Source of the DNA: Populus alba | Lineage: Eukaryota > Streptophyta > Magnoliopsida > Malpighiales > Salicaceae | DNA: 64,000 bases | Direction of reading: 5' to 3' | NCBI RefSeq assembly: GCF_005239225.2 | Contig: NC_133288.1 | Span: 9,368,169-9,432,168 of the forward strand | Shown: positions 1-14,659 of the stretch, piece by piece | Position numbering within the stretch: position 1 is the stretch's first letter | How the letters are laid out: every line of letters starts with the position of its first letter | Translations under genes and position numbers: made by a program | The notes under the pieces: generated by a model | What the model saw: only the letters and a program-made list of their open reading frames with translations | Database searches by the model: none | What the model was told of the DNA's origin: nothing

Positions 1-3000
1 TGGGGAACAAACTGTGCTCTGCAGCTGTAGAAGAGATCTGAATGGCGCACAATAAGCTGGAAAATGTGAATCAAATTAGGAATCGAATGACCTTCCTCGA
101 CCAAAATTTTTTTTGTGTATCGTATCCAAATTGGCATCCGAGAATCGCCAAGAGGCAACCTCCGTGGTAAAGCTGGCATCAGTATATCAAGAGCCTGCTT
201 GACCAGAAGTTTATTTTCCGGCTGGCAAGTTCTGAGAAGTGCAACAAAAACCTGCATTTTTTAATTTGTGTAAGGTCCATTTTCATGATATGTGAGGCAC
301 AAGGGTAAAAATAGATGCAGCAGGTTTACATGCTTTCTTTTCCTGCATGCTTGATCATTATTTCAGACTGATGATAGCATATCAAGATTTGTAGGCAGAA
401 TTGCAGGGTTATATAATCCGCACATAGGTAGTTCTTCAGTGATCACAGCCATTGGTGTACTCCATAAATTAAACTATCATAATGTAAAATCCATTTAAGA
501 AAAGCAATTCATGTCGGAAATGGGTTGTTTACACCCATTTCACTTGACAGAAGTTAGGTTGAGGTTTGAAGGTTATGTCAAAAGATATGATATGAACACA
601 ACTTGACAAATAAGAGAAAAGAGACATCATCTCTGCAGAAGATTTGTCATTAATTATTTCTTAAGGTACCTGAAGTATAATTTTTTCTGGGGCCTGATAG
701 GCTTCCAAGAAATGGCACACATTGACAAATGCCCACTGCTTACTAGCACTGTCCTCACGTTTGAGATGATTCCAGCCAAATTTAATGAGCTCTTTCCGAT
801 GATGAACAAGGTCGTTTTGGAGATATTTTAGCAGTAAAGTGGCGAGCTGCAAGAGTTCTATCCTCAAAGGCTCATCATATTCAGCAGAAACCTAATCACC
901 AAATTAAGGAATAAATTAATGCAGCTACAATATTTTGATATATGGTACTTTCATTAAGGTATAAATTAATGTACCTACAGAATATTTTGATACTATGGTA
1001 CTTTAATTAAGGAATAAATTAATGCACCTACAGAAGGCACAATGACAAACAAAATACATTAAATAAATAAAACAAAAATGAAACTTCAAGGGAGAACCTC
1101 TTCTGGTGGATCAAGAAGTTTGTCAACAATGGTTTTTATAATACCAGGGTCAACAACCTCCCAGCTTTGGGCATTCTGGAAAGCATGGGCAAGCATCGGA
1201 AGAATGAGCATTTGCATGACAACCACCAAATGATCATGACCAAGTTGTTTTGATTGGAAAAGGTTCAAGAAATGCAAGAGGAGAGCTCTCTTCATGTTCG
1301 GCGGATATCCTTCTGCAACCTGAAATAGAATGATTAATTTGTGCAAAAGCCATAAAAGCCAAATGAACTAATAAAAGAAAAGGTAGTCTTCACAATGGGG
1401 AAAATCAGCTTAAGTACCTCAATAATATAAAACTCCTTCAAAAAAGTGTAGTCAATGCGACTGTGGAATAAGAAGATGGAGAGGATATCAAAGAGAACAT
1501 TAACTTCTTTTTGGTCATGACGCAAGTAATTCAGGAAGCATTTGACAAGCCATTTGCTTTCTTTAACCTGCATTTGAAAAATGAATAAAAACCAAAGGTT
1601 TTAGAATAATAAGTCAACCAATTAAGTGGACCTTTCATTTCTTCAAAATGCAGGCAGTGTTTGATTCACAATTAATATGGTCAACATTATAGGATTGATA
1701 AAAACTGATTGAACCAACTGCAGAACATTGTAGCAAAAGCAAAACCCAGCTGTGTGCAAGGCATATGCACATAAGACCAAATTCAAATTTTTTTCATTTA
1801 GTTTTTGGAAGCTGGGGCAGAAATACCATGCTTTCAGCAGAAGAAGGAAAAATCATGAACACACTTCTGTGCAAGTTAGGCATAACTAGAATACGGCACT
1901 GATAACACAAAAGGCAGTGTTTTAAGGCAATTGAAGAGATAAAAGATTGAGAGGAGAAATTTAATCAGCTATCACTAATCAAATTAAGTGTTCAACATTG
2001 TTTTATAATCAATTGTGTTATGAGAATAAAACTTTATTGTTCCCCAGTCAACAAGGTTATCTCAATAATATTATAGCCAAGAAGAAACTTGGTACGGCAG
2101 ATATTACCATAAATGATTACTAAACTTACTTGCACTAAGTTCAACTCCTGTTCATTGTGCAAACGGGATACTCTAGCGGGTGACTTCCATACTAGTACCA
2201 AGGTATCAAACACAAGTTGATTACTATGCAACCAGCCCGGTATCAATTTGACCAGCATTTTAATAAGTGCAAGACCTTGAAAATAAGCATCCGAAGTTGC
2301 ACCAGTGGGGATAGATGGTAAATTTGCACTGTCAGCTGGAGGGGCAACAAGACTTTCTTCACCCAACAAAGCAGAAGGTGGAGTTGAAGAGCTAGAAGTC
2401 ATCTCCACGTCTGATTTTGGCAGAAACTCAGGAAAGGCACTTGCAAGTATTTTCTGGGGTGATTTAGCCAGCTCATCTCTCAATGGTTGGCCAGCATCTG
2501 ATCTCAAAATGTACATGAACCTGCATTTCCCAAAAGAGCAGAAAAGGTAAGAACACCAAAAATGTCATTTCCAGAAACATAATTTAGAAATTAACTCCAG
2601 TGTTTAAGCTTACCGCCTGAAGTATTTTGGATCACTTAATCGAGCTAGAAAATAATCAACAGCTAGTGTTGCATATCGATTTAAGAATTTTGTAAGAGGT
2701 AGACGATATGGACTGTTAATTTCACTGTATACTTGTCCAGGAGGAAGAGCCCCTTCCAAATCAATAGTCAAGGTCACAAGTTCATCAAGAAACTTCGATG
2801 CAGCATGGGGAAGTAAGTGGAACAGCTCAATGATAGCTGCACAGAACCAGTAAAAGGAATCACAATTAGGAATACACATAAGTAAATTTAACCAAGACGC
2901 ACATAATCAGACCACACATGTTCATATCTCACCATCCGTCTATGCAGGCATACATTACATAAGCTGCTAGCTAGGCAAACAAACTGTGTCCACTAAAGTG

Positions 3001-6000
3001 GATGGTCTAGATGCTTACCTGCGGCAATTTTCGGCTCTTCACCAGCCTTCCATGACTTTATACTCTGGGAAAGCTTGTCAGGTTCCATCCATTTCTTAAG
3101 GTGCTCCAACAGCTTACCACCCAGGGTGACATTAAACCAGCTAGACAAAAGTTCAAGCAAGCGAGCCAGACCTTGCAGAAGAGGCATGCTAAGATTCTTG
3201 GTGTGAGCCAAGTTAACTAGAATAGGCCTGAGGCTGCTCTGCAGAAGTTCTTTTGGCATTCTTTGCTGGTTAATAACCTAAAAAAGGTCAAGACAAATAA
3301 GGTAAGTAATTTCTGTTAAATAAAAGCAAGATCAGAAGAAAAAGCATTCCCAAGCCAGAATGAGAAAGTGAATAGTATGACGTGTTGAGTTCATTAGAGA
3401 AACTTGAAGAAGTGTTTTTATAGGAAGACAAATGAAAACTGAATAAAACAGATAGCTTATGATGGATGTATGGGATATAGGGGATTATTCTATTTATTTA
3501 TTTATTAGCCATATGCTTCTCTCCCCCTAGATCAAAGTTTCCATTTTTCAAAAAAAGAAAGTACACTTGTATTCCTAATGCATTATGTTAATTCTTGGTC
3601 AAACAATATTATGGACAGACTCGAATATACACATCAGTTGACATGGGATACCCACAGAATCATCCTATGAAGATCTCTGCTCCTTGCAACACAGCTGTTA
3701 AACGTAAATTATGTACAAAAACTGAAATCATGGCCAAGCTATAAGGAAATGGAGATGAATATCTATATGCAAGCTAAGCCTCTGAGAAAAGCTAAACAAT
3801 ACCTGGCGTAAACCCTCCTTGGCAACAGCAACAATTTCTGGTGTCCGACATGTCAAGGACTTGAAGAACATGGAAATGATCTTTGCACGCAAATCAGAAT
3901 GATTTTGAGCCTTGAAATCAGCCCATGCCATAGCAGTACAGAGCAGCTCGATGCAAGCTGTTCGAAGCTTGTTTAGTGACAAGGTGTACTTGGGGTTCAT
4001 AAACTTCACAGCCCATACATTTTCATCAGCCTCTGCTATTTGCAACGCTTCTTGCAGAAAGTTAACTAGCTCTTGAGTCAACTTGAGAAGTGGTGGCCTC
4101 AAGGCCAGGCAAAAATTCAGAGCTGTAACTATCCCAACCTATAAGTAACAAATCAGGTTAGCAAAGAAAATTGATAAATTGCATTAGTTGTAGGCAGCAA
4201 CACAGCATACCTGTTGATCGACAGTCTTTGACCTGAGTGGCCGTGTGATAAGGGGCTGAAGCAAAGGCTGATACAGAGGCTCAAGTAACTCCGATACCTC
4301 ACTACCAGTCCTACTAGCCAATAGTGCCAAACATGATTGCACATTCTTTCTTACAATAATAGATGCATTGGGATTGAACAATTCTGAAGCAAGAAAATCA
4401 ACTACCCCTTGAAAACTTTTCCTGCGTGGTTCACTGTTAGCTTCATCAACATTATTCACCACACGAAGAACCTGTGTAAGCACTTGACTAGTCTCATCCT
4501 GCTCTTTGCTTGCATAGGGAGGAAGTCTTTTGAGTACATAGACTAGACCCCGCACAATTCTTACTTGGAAGTGGCACAGAGTCTCAACAGTTACCTTTCC
4601 CACCAAAGCACCAAGTCCCATAACACCTCCCATCTGTGCTTGCCATGTGGTTCCATAGCAACAATGCAAAAGACGAGGAAGAAGTTGCTCAAAAACTGGG
4701 ATGCAAACACTTGGGGGTGGTGAATATACAGGATTCATTGATGGACTAGACACAATCATAGGTGTACCAGGGCCTGTTCTTGACATCAGCACATCACCAT
4801 GTTTTGAGCGAGCAAGGAAGAGAAGTGTTTCAGCAAAGATATTTAAAGCACCTAGAGCAGCTTTGGCATGGACCCTATTGTCATCAGATAGCACATCAAC
4901 CAAAGCATCCAAGAATATCAAAGGGTCCAGCTCTTTCAGATTAGTGCTAGTCTTTGACCTGGAACTGACACTACTAATTGATGAAAGCATAGGCCCACCA
5001 AGAACACTTGGAATTGAAGGGTTATTTGAGTTATAATCTATATGAAATATCATAGCAAAATGGTGACAAACATTGACAACAAAATCATCTTTGGGGTCAT
5101 GCAGATCTGGTTCAGCACTGGAAGCAATTATGGTCATTAACAGAATCTTGAAAACTGATTTCTCAGCCATAAGCTGGGTTTTTGTCTTCACGCCTAAATC
5201 AGCCTGAAATAATACACCATACATGTCATTATGCAATGCTGTACCAGTCTACACAAACGACATCATAAGAATGAATTAGTACTTTCTGTTCAAATATGAA
5301 GAAAAGAAAATTCAAATATAATCATATGACAAATTAATAGAATAAAGGGGATCAGTAAAAGGAGCTTATAAGTATCATTATAAACATATATTTATGCTAT
5401 AGAGAGTATGAGAGAGTGTGGGCCCCAAGCTCCAAGGTGTCTCTCTCTCTCTTTGTTATATATTATATTTTTATTAGAGAATATATCATTTTACTTTAAT
5501 ATATTTTGAGTGCAATAATATAATTATTAATTATATATTAATAATCTGATAAAAAAAAATTATATAATTAAACAACACTTGCAGGCTTTGAGTGATAAAT
5601 CAGAATGAGCTAAAAGTTCATAGGAATACAATGCTAAATTGGTTAAAGATGAACATTTGTGAGATTGAAATATTAAACGAACAATCTTATCTAAAATTGA
5701 GGAAGAGAGGAAAATTTGTTCTTGACTTTTGTAGTGATGTTTGGAGGAAAGGATTTTCAGATTTTTTGAAATGCATTCCGTGTCCTAGAAAATTCTAACT
5801 GACCTTACTAAAGGGAAAAAGAACGAGAAAATAATGGAGATGGTGAACAGCAACAAGGCTTGGTGGCTGGATATTTCATGCAAAACAGTAATTCCCAACA
5901 TGCAGAATATACAAACTTGAATTACAGAGCCATTCCATCATAAAGGTACCTGATAATAAAGCAACTTAATGCCCAAGACACTCAAGCTAATCTACTGAAG

Positions 6001-9000
6001 TACTAGATCAGGCACTATAAAGCTAGTGCTGGAAAAGAGGTTAGAAATAACGCAGGCAAAGAGAAATAAAGAGTGGAGAAATACTATAAAACTCCACGTC
6101 TGATATTCTCGAGTGAAAAAAAAAAATGAGAGGCTAGCACTTCATTTCAATTCCTTCAAATACAAGCATATTGGTGTCTAAGAAGAGGATAACAAATGGT
6201 TAGAGTTAAGCAACTATTGTTAGAAAGAAAAGAATGTACAAGATCGTTTTGGAGACCATGTCATCCATGAAACAAACAGAAACAGGAAAAAGAAAAGGAG
6301 ATAGAAAAAAAAAAAAAGTCAAAATCAAAATAAGAGGACACTTGCCCTGTGAATATCAGCTAGGGAAGTGCCTCAGGAAGTGCCTGCAGCATAGCACTAC
6401 AAAAACACAAGAAACTCAATCCCATGCTACAACAGTACCAAAGTCAGTATTCCAAAGATGATATGATCCAAAGTAAATTTTTGTTTTCCTTTAAAAGGAC
6501 GGGTGGAACACAAGGACTTCCTATGAGATCACAAATCCTAGCACTATTCAGGCCCGAGAGCAGTCAACTTCAGGCACATTAGTGGTACTATGATTGCAAC
6601 CACATCCAAAAGTAAATTCAATTCAAATGGACATGACATCAGTACTGTGGGAAAACCTGAAATTGCTAATGTAGATTAGAAAGCACTAGCAACTGAGATT
6701 CAGCAGCATTTCAATCAATATTTTTCAACTACCTTTATATCTGATGTCTCGGACCTACGCCAGGATGAATCAACTGCAGAAACTAAGGTGGTTGACAGCT
6801 GTCTGGCTGTATATCCCTCGTCAGAAACATTCCCAGGCAAATTAAGCTGAGATGATAAGCAAACACGAAGGAACTTCAAAGACTGTTTTCGGTAGAAAGC
6901 ATCCATGCCACTGTTTTTGTTTATGACAGCTGCTACTGCAAGATTTATGCATCGATCCAAAGGCACCAAAAACGGAGTTGAAGGCTCAAATGTAAGTATA
7001 AGACGAAGCCCATGCTCTGGGTTATCTTTGCATTCAAGTGCAAGGGGCTCTTTAAGAAAACGTCTATTGCGGCCACCTAACTTGCCAAGGAGTTGCAAAG
7101 CTTTTCCACCCCAGTGATAAGGTGCAGGCCTCAGGTGAGACCATAAGGATAAAATTACCTCTGACATGACATTAGCCATACTGGGTTCCAGGAAATCAGG
7201 ATTTAAACTATCTACCCAAAATTCAAGTGTTCTTAAACCTAAACTCACTAGGTCATCACTTCCCTTCAGACACAAAACAAGAGGTCTCATAAGACGTGGA
7301 AGGTGCGGCAGCAATGAGCTTAAGCGCGCAGGCATTGTTAAGCATAGTTCAAGTAAAAGGTCCCTCATATCTTCACCAGTTGGACCCTCAAGCATTGTCA
7401 ATAACATATTCAGGCAGGGCTGTAACATTGGAATCAGATCCCGGAGGAGAAGCTCAAATTTACATCCAGCAAGAGCCCTAAACATTGTTCGAAGAAGCTG
7501 CATATAACCAAGAGGTTTTTCAACTTCAGTAGCATTCTTCATGCAAACTTCCATTATAACAAGGACATGAGGCTGCAAAATACGTTCAAACTCTGCAGGT
7601 GCTTTAGAGACAGCACCAAATATAAACCGAAAGAGATTCAGAACCAGTTTTGCTGCAGGTGAATCTGGGTTCTTCAAAACATCAAGTTTGCTGCATACAA
7701 GAAAGTTGACCAAGACATCTGCAAATGGGCGATATACTTTCGAAGATTGCAAAAGCGAAGAAAAAATGTGAACCAGTTGAGTATTGCTAATCATGCATTC
7801 AAAAAGTTCAGGCATGCACAATGAGAACATGTCCATAAGATCTCGAGGTTCCATTATGGACAGTATTTGGGAAAATTGATTAAGCATGTCCCTCTCCTCA
7901 TCCTTCTCCTTAAAGAGAGCTAAACAATGCACCCCACTCTTCAGGACACCTGAGGCTTTCCACACCTGTCAAAAATCAAAGTCAGACCAAGCCAATCGAG
8001 AGACAAGCAAAAAGAAGATGCATCACATAATACCTCATCTTCTCTCATCCCTTTGAATGCTTGGGGAGCTGCTAAGCTAGAAGACGGTGAAACAAGCACT
8101 TGAGAATGTGTTCCATGCGTGGAAGGAGAAACCTAAACCAATGGAATTAAGCTATGAAAAAGAACAAGAAGCTAACATGTAATGAAATGTTAAATGAAAA
8201 GCAATTTTTGAACATGGTTAAATTTTGAAACAGAAACCTGTGATCGTGGCAAATGTGCATGAGTGATGCTCCATATAATAGTCTTCATTCCTGAAAACAT
8301 AACCACCCAAAGATTCTTAAGTTCTCTGAGAATAGGTAAATTAACAATTAGAAACATAATTCAGAAGCATTCATCTCCATTGAGTAGTATCAAATGGTGC
8401 TTGAAACTCTAGTTTATCATCATCATCATAAAACATTGAAAGAGAACAAGGATGGTATTGTGAGAGGATCTATTATTACCCATAACTAAGGTCTTGATCA
8501 AATTCTTACAGTCACTGACTTCCTTAGAATGTTCCACCGGAACTTGCAAATTCAAAACTGCCTGCAACCAATTACAAGTCAAGATTGAAGGCAGACAAAC
8601 CCAAGATTTTGTATATAATGGATTTGGAAAAGAAAATATCAACCATTTGTATTCATCCATCAAACGAAAGAGGACACTCCTGTAACACATCAATGACAGT
8701 GCTTCACTGAAACATTCAAAATGTTCCTAAATATTCCCCAGTACACAAGGATATTTATGCACAGATATTCAAAAGAACTCCCGCAATACTGGAGAAAACA
8801 TTTAATGTTTTCAACCTATGCAAAGTTCATTGATATATAAAATAAAGAGATTTGCAGATAAACTAAAAGGCCTTTTATTTCAAGGATCAACTAAACACAT
8901 TCTATTTATTGATACAACAACTTTCATGTGAGATACTTCAGGACTCTAGCAGTTTGTTTTTACCAGAAACAACTAACTTGATCACAGTTAGGCTTTAGCA

Positions 9001-12000
9001 GCTTGCTTGACCCACAAACAGCCAACTTCATCACAGTTAAAGTTCCATGCCTTAAACCATGCGCAAGTAAATAGCACTTCTGAAGACAGTGTAACCTCAG
9101 GCCATTGCCAGAATTTTTTGTTGAATCTATTTCTAGACTCCAACTTTGGTTCAAGGAAAGCAAACTACAGGTGATATTCCAAATGCTTTATCACAGGAAC
9201 CTTCAAAAGGGTTCCAATACACAAGCAACAAATAAACAAGTCCTAACAGCATACAGCTAGCAAATACTAAATACTTAAATCCAATAGTAACATAGAGCAG
9301 TAGTTTATCAATTGTGGAACATAGTAAATGTAGCAATCTAGCAAGGCTTATCATTTGTAACAATCATATCTACAGAGTAAAATTTAAAATCAGAGAATGG
9401 GTTAATAAAGTATATTCTTGTAACAGCAGAAACAAGAAGCGTGAAGAACAAGAGCTAAAATTCAAACTGGTGCCTCATGCAACATTAGTCAGTGATTTAA
9501 AAGCACGTGGAAAGTCACAGAGCAACCTGCACAGGGAGTTCAAGCTTTGACCTCAAAGTAGCACGCTCCTTTCCCTCCTCCCCTTCCTCCAACAGCTATC
9601 AACCAAAAAGGAAGTGCATTAATGATCACAGGCAAAAAATATGATTTGAAGACAAGAACAAGAAAATAGAGAGCAAGGAAGACAGGCTTCAGAAAAATGG
9701 AAAGAAAAATAATCAAATATTGCTATCTAGAAAGAAAAATGGCAATGATAAGGCTATAAGAAAGTTGGCTCAACATACTTTGAACCTTGAACATGCATGT
9801 GGATGCAAGTATGCCATTTAATTAGCACAATGCAAAAGGTCAGGAAAAATCTTATTATATTTCAATTTATTATCTGTTTTTTTAACTAAAATATCAGCGG
9901 AATTGTTTAAGATCGACAATAAGAAGGGCTATAGCAAAAACTGGAGCAGGAACACTTGTGAGCTAAAACTCTGCAGCAAAGTACTTTGGATAGATACCTC
10001 CAAAAGTAACATCAAACACCTAAACATATTTCGATCAGCTAGTATCCAGCAGAGAATAGTAAACAATAAAAAAGGGGGCTTATGTTAGCGTCACTGCATT
10101 TTCCATATCTGATTGCATCTACCTTCAAACCCATAGCAATGAAGAAACCAGATAAAATAACACAAGTATTCCATCCGCTCCAAAATGCTAATCAGAACTG
10201 TGCCAAAAGATGATACTTATAAAGGAACCATCCTATAACCCAGATCAAACAACGACATGAACCTGTAGATTCCTATCTCAAATACAATAGTTCCAAGGTA
10301 TAACCCAGATCAAACAACAACATGAACCTGTAAATTCCAATCTCTAATACAAGTTCCAAGGTCATGAAATACTTCACATGCCAAGACAGTTTAGGCACTG
10401 AAAACTAATTTAACACCAGCTCCTGCGACTGAAACATGAAAAGCAAATGATATCCACAAACTCTCAGAACGAAAAATACAAAATGAAGATTGCATGGTAA
10501 CCAAAAAATAGAGAAAGTGTGAAAATAAAAGCAAATGGCATCTAAATACACTCGAAGCATCAACTTAACCATATCCTAACACCAATTGTTGCACGAGGAA
10601 AAAAATACAAGAAGCACACATGCCCTATACTTCAATCCAGTAACTCCAAAATTTTGTCCCAGCAAAATACCACATGGAAAAGGGATCACCAAGCAAGGAT
10701 TACCTGCGGAATGGTGCGCTTAAAAGTGCTGAATTTGCCAACAAAAGCATCCAAAATCCGCCCCTGTAGGACCGCAAAAGTTATTCCCAGATAAAATGAG
10801 AAAATCCAACCAAAAGATATTTACAATACTTAAACTGACATTCATACCAGTAAAATCCGAGCTTCATCCATGGTTGAATGGTCCACACCTTTCTCAAAAA
10901 TTGGCTCTACCTAAACCCGAAAAAAACAATTTAAAAGAATTTAAAAAAGGTCTGAGGAACTAATCATAATTATGCCCCTAATTAGGAAGCTAAGCCTTCA
11001 AGGACAGAATAAAGTATACACACCAGATTTAACATTAACCGGGCACAGGTGGTGTGGATGCTGAGAGATAATGAAGCATCATGCATGTTACTTGAGAACA
11101 GGTAAATAATCCGTGACAGCTGCAGTAGAGTAAGAAAAAGGAAGTTAGAAGACAGATTTTCAATAAGAACCAAAAGAATCTCATGGATAAAATATATTGA
11201 ACCAGCAGGAACTTTTTCACTTTTTATGTTAATAAACTGGCAACAGAACTGACCAATAAGTAAGTGTCTAGTACAGTGCACAACACATAGGTGAGAAAGC
11301 ATGAGATGAAATAGTAATTGAGAAATTTGATATCAGAAAGTAAAATTGACATCAGATATCACATAAGAAACAGCACCTGTGATAAGGAAAGGTCACTCCG
11401 AACATGATGAACAATTTCTGCAAGTAGGCTATAAGCCAATGGCCTCAGAGTTTCATAGCATGCCCGACCAGTTCCAACTAGAACTCTAGAATGGATAGGA
11501 AAACTAAGTGTTAAACAGGAAATGTTCAGTGCCAGAACCACCAATAATGAAATTCTTAAAATCAAAGGGCCAAATATTCACAACTATCTGAAAATGATCG
11601 GAGTAGATGTACATACCATTAAAAGGAAAATTATAAGAAATTTTTAATATAAAAACTAAAAATAAGCAAAATTAAATATGGACCAGGAAAATTGGCTCCA
11701 TTTTATACAAATAATTGCACAAAATACATTCTGAAGAAATGTGATGGACCTCTTATTCCAGTAAAGCCACCAACCACATGATGCTTCCTTGAAAAAGCTC
11801 AGAATCAAATGATTCAATCTTTTGTCAGCAATTTATACAGAACCTCTATCAATTTATTATTTTCCAGGAGTAGGTATAGATTGCCAATTGTGACGTTCAT
11901 GTTCAATTTTTTCTTCCTATGTTGTAATTTTTCCATCGAATTCGTTAACACTCAGTCATTACTTCGCATTGTACCATTAAGCCCACACAAAAAACAGATT

Positions 12001-14256
12001 AGAGTGCAATTTCAATTGTCTTCCAAGTGCCCAAAAAATTTAATAATTAGACATTTTTAGCATCTCCTGAGAATTTGTGATCATGAAAGCTCATTGAAAC
12101 GTCAAACCCATAACAAGATAGAAGATTTTACCGCTCTTCTAAAAGTGTGTCAATTAAAGGAAATAAACCCCTCTTGAAATCTGTCCCTAGAACATGTTTT
12201 AAGGCAACTAGCAGTTCCTGCACCAAATGTGCTCAGACATCAGTTTTTGAAACTACAAGAGACCAACATTCATAAAGAGAAAATCAATTAAAAAGTAATC
12301 ATTAACCTTTCTAATGGCTACAGAGTCTGAGCATGTAACAAGCAAATTCACAATGCTTTTACATATACTTTCTTCATGTGGCCTAATATAGTCAGCAAAA
12401 CTCTTCAACAGGTAGGTTAAGAAAGAAACTGTCTGCAAAAGGCAAAATAGTGTAATTAGTGTAATGATATGATAGAAACAAATTGAGGTGCACACAGCTC
12501 TGGAAGTTTGATTACAACAATATGATTTCTGCCGAAGCTCTCTTTGTTATTTCCACAGATATCACATCTATTTTATGTACCTCTCCCCCAGCTTTTTGAG
12601 GACAAAAGGTGGCAAAATTGAAGAGTAGCTCAGAGCACAAGAAAGGATGTCAAGTTTAGCTCAACAGTAAACTTTCATCCATTTGGGAGCAGAGGCACAT
12701 AAGAGCTTTTGTGAATATGTTTGAAAGTTTTTACATTATTCAAGTAAAGAGTTGCTTGACATTTTATATGCTCTAGCACTTAAGTTATCATACGTTGGAT
12801 CCTTACATCCTGGAATCCCATTGTGCCTTCATATCCTCAAATTAAAATCTAAAAGCAAGACAAGAAACTACTTCAAGTGGTTTCACAAGCCCACAACAAA
12901 AGATTTTAATTTATTGAAGGAGCTTCAATAAAATCACTGTTTCTGCAGTCATGCTAGATTACAGAATCCAAAAACATGAATATCTTCCGATAACACCATG
13001 ATTCCAAGGCAAGTGAGCTATGGTTTCCCTTCAAAAACAATCTCTCTTATTTATAAACGTGAAGAACACATATTTAAGTCATTTTAATGACTAGAAAATC
13101 TACTCTAAGAAAAAACTGTTTTCTCCCCTCCAAAATCAGTATAAATATACTAACAGCTAAGTACTGCCTTAAGTCATCAGCAACATCTACATGAAACGAG
13201 CTTTATCTCATGCAGGAAAAGACAATAAAGGGGCATCATGAGCAAACAAAACTTACCTTAACCTGTGCACCCTTCAGTTCAATGAAGTTAGTTTTCAGAT
13301 GGGGTGGAACCTTGTCAGGGCCCGGGACAGATATTGCAGCAACCATCAAAGGCAATAAGTGTGGAATATTAGTTTGTACAAGACGGCTATACAATTGGAA
13401 CAGAAACATAACCACAAGTGGACTCTCAGTAACTATCTTAAATGAACGAGTACTAGGATTAAGCTGGCCATTCCCAATGTGTCCAGTACTCAAAAGCCCT
13501 TGATCTGAAGAAGTAGAAATTTCCATTGGTTTAACATCCTCAACAGCCGCACTTGCGTTATCAAAGAAATGGCTAACAGTCAATCTAAAATTCTGGTAAA
13601 TCTTACATACAAAGTCTAAAAATGGCTGAACCTCATTTTCTAATGTTGGCCTAAAATTCCTCAGAAGATCAAAAATAATACGAATGCATATCAACCCATT
13701 TTCTTCATTATCGGTAGTAAGCACTTGCATTGCAACTTTCAAAAGATCCTGAACAAAGGGCCGAAGAACCTCACTATGCGGTAAGCGATTCAGAATCTCC
13801 ACCACAATATTTCGTAACTTATGCTCAGGATTATCTACAAATTGCGGTTTTGTAATTTGTAACAGAATAATAGAAGATGCCGGGAAGTAACATTTAAGAA
13901 AATTCAAATACTCCGCCGTGTGCGCAATCTCAAGACTATCCCGCACCTCCATTGCCATCTGTAGCCTCGCTTGAATCGCTGTTCAAAAATTATAAACAGA
14001 ACATAATTAAGAAAAAGAAAAGGGACTTAAATTTCTATAACTATTATCAGCTTTAACCTGATAAGACTATCATCTCTCTTATATTACTTCAAGTTCCATG
14101 ATAAAGAACAAAAAACGCACAAATTACACTCATTTCCTTCATTTTTTCAACGAACTACAGGGAAATGAAAAAATAAGGGGAGGGAAAGAAAGACTTACGG
14201 AGGTCAGGCTCCACGAGATGGCGAGAATGGTGCTCGAAATTCTGAATTGGACTCAT
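1..14256 (-). CDS. TRA1: TRRAP/Tra1 homologue, N-terminal half (partial, 22 exons)
   Basis: Encodes the N-terminal ~1,967 residues of a Tra1/TRRAP protein, the large HEAT-repeat scaffold that recruits SAGA and NuA4 histone acetyltransferases to activators in the nucleus. Exons read from splice sites (high to low): 14199-14256, 13257-13978, 12307-12432, 12132-12217, 11377-11485, 11024-11119, 10848-10910, 10704-10763, 9527-9595, 8480-8561, 8238-8290, 8034-8132, 6733-7965, 4211-5203, 3803-4138, 3019-3277, 2614-2836, 2130-2520, 1418-1567, 1098-1319, 670-891 and 1-251. Reading phase is preserved across every junction and each intron is GT-AG. The start MSPIQNFEHHSRHLVEPDLP and segments such as ADLGVKTKTQLMAEKSVFK match plant TRRAP as I know it. 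No frameshift or stop was seen. FAT, pseudokinase and FATC domains should lie beyond the left edge. The longest intron (5204-6732) is AT-rich with no evident gene. Confidence 0.95.
907..1033. repeat. Short intronic tandem repeat, about 52 bp, 2.4 copies
   Basis: Inside a TRRAP intron, the segment around 907-956 (AAATTAATGCAGCTACA core, then a TTTTGATA/TGGTACTTT stretch) recurs at about 958-1009 and partly at 1011-1033 with a few substitutions. It is a local duplication with no coding potential. Confidence 0.75.
10234..10361. repeat. Intronic tandem duplication, about 65 bp, two copies
   Basis: The unit starting TATAACCCAGATCAAACAAC at 10234 is repeated at 10299, both ending in TTCCAAGG. Copies are 65 and 63 bp with a few mismatches. 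It lies in the TRRAP intron between the exons at 9527-9595 and 10704-10763. Confidence 0.85.
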
Positions 14257-14560
14257 GGCGTCAAAAACCCTAAGTTTTGTTCTCAATTTGAATTTCTAGG
14301 GTTTTTTAGGGTTTCATGGTGGTGAACTGCTGCTAAACTCTCTCGCTTCGGTTCTGGTAAAATTTTATGGTTGTGTAAAGAGAGAGAAATTGATTTCTGT
14401 GAGAGGAATTTTGGGATTTTAGGGTTTTAAATTTGAGAGTGAAAATTTGGGGGATTATATCTATCGGCTCTGAAAGGGGAGGGTGAAGTAGCACTGCTAT
14501 TAGTCTACTGACCCCTGCTATAAGTTACTTTCTCTCGCTTTGTTTTATTTTATACGAGAA
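14257..14560 (-). promoter_or_regulatory. TRRAP 5' leader and proximal promoter region
   Basis: Sequence just upstream of the TRRAP start codon. It is less AT-rich than the flanking DNA and carries short GA/CT runs (for example near 14379-14388 and 14529-14541) of the kind common in plant 5' leaders. No TATA box was confidently placed, so the transcription start is unknown. The tandem-repeat array begins about 100 bases further out. Confidence 0.4.
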
Positions 14561-14659
14561 CTACTTAGAAAAAAAAATTAATATTAATAAATTAAATTAA
14601 TTAAATAAAATTAATTAAAAAAAATAAAATAAAAAAACCTCTAAAAAAATACTAAATAG

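Noticed and set aside
4153..5036. Other-strand frames across the TRRAP exon
   Set aside because: They are shadows of the reconstructed exon 4211-5203, whose frame matches TRRAP and obeys splice signals.
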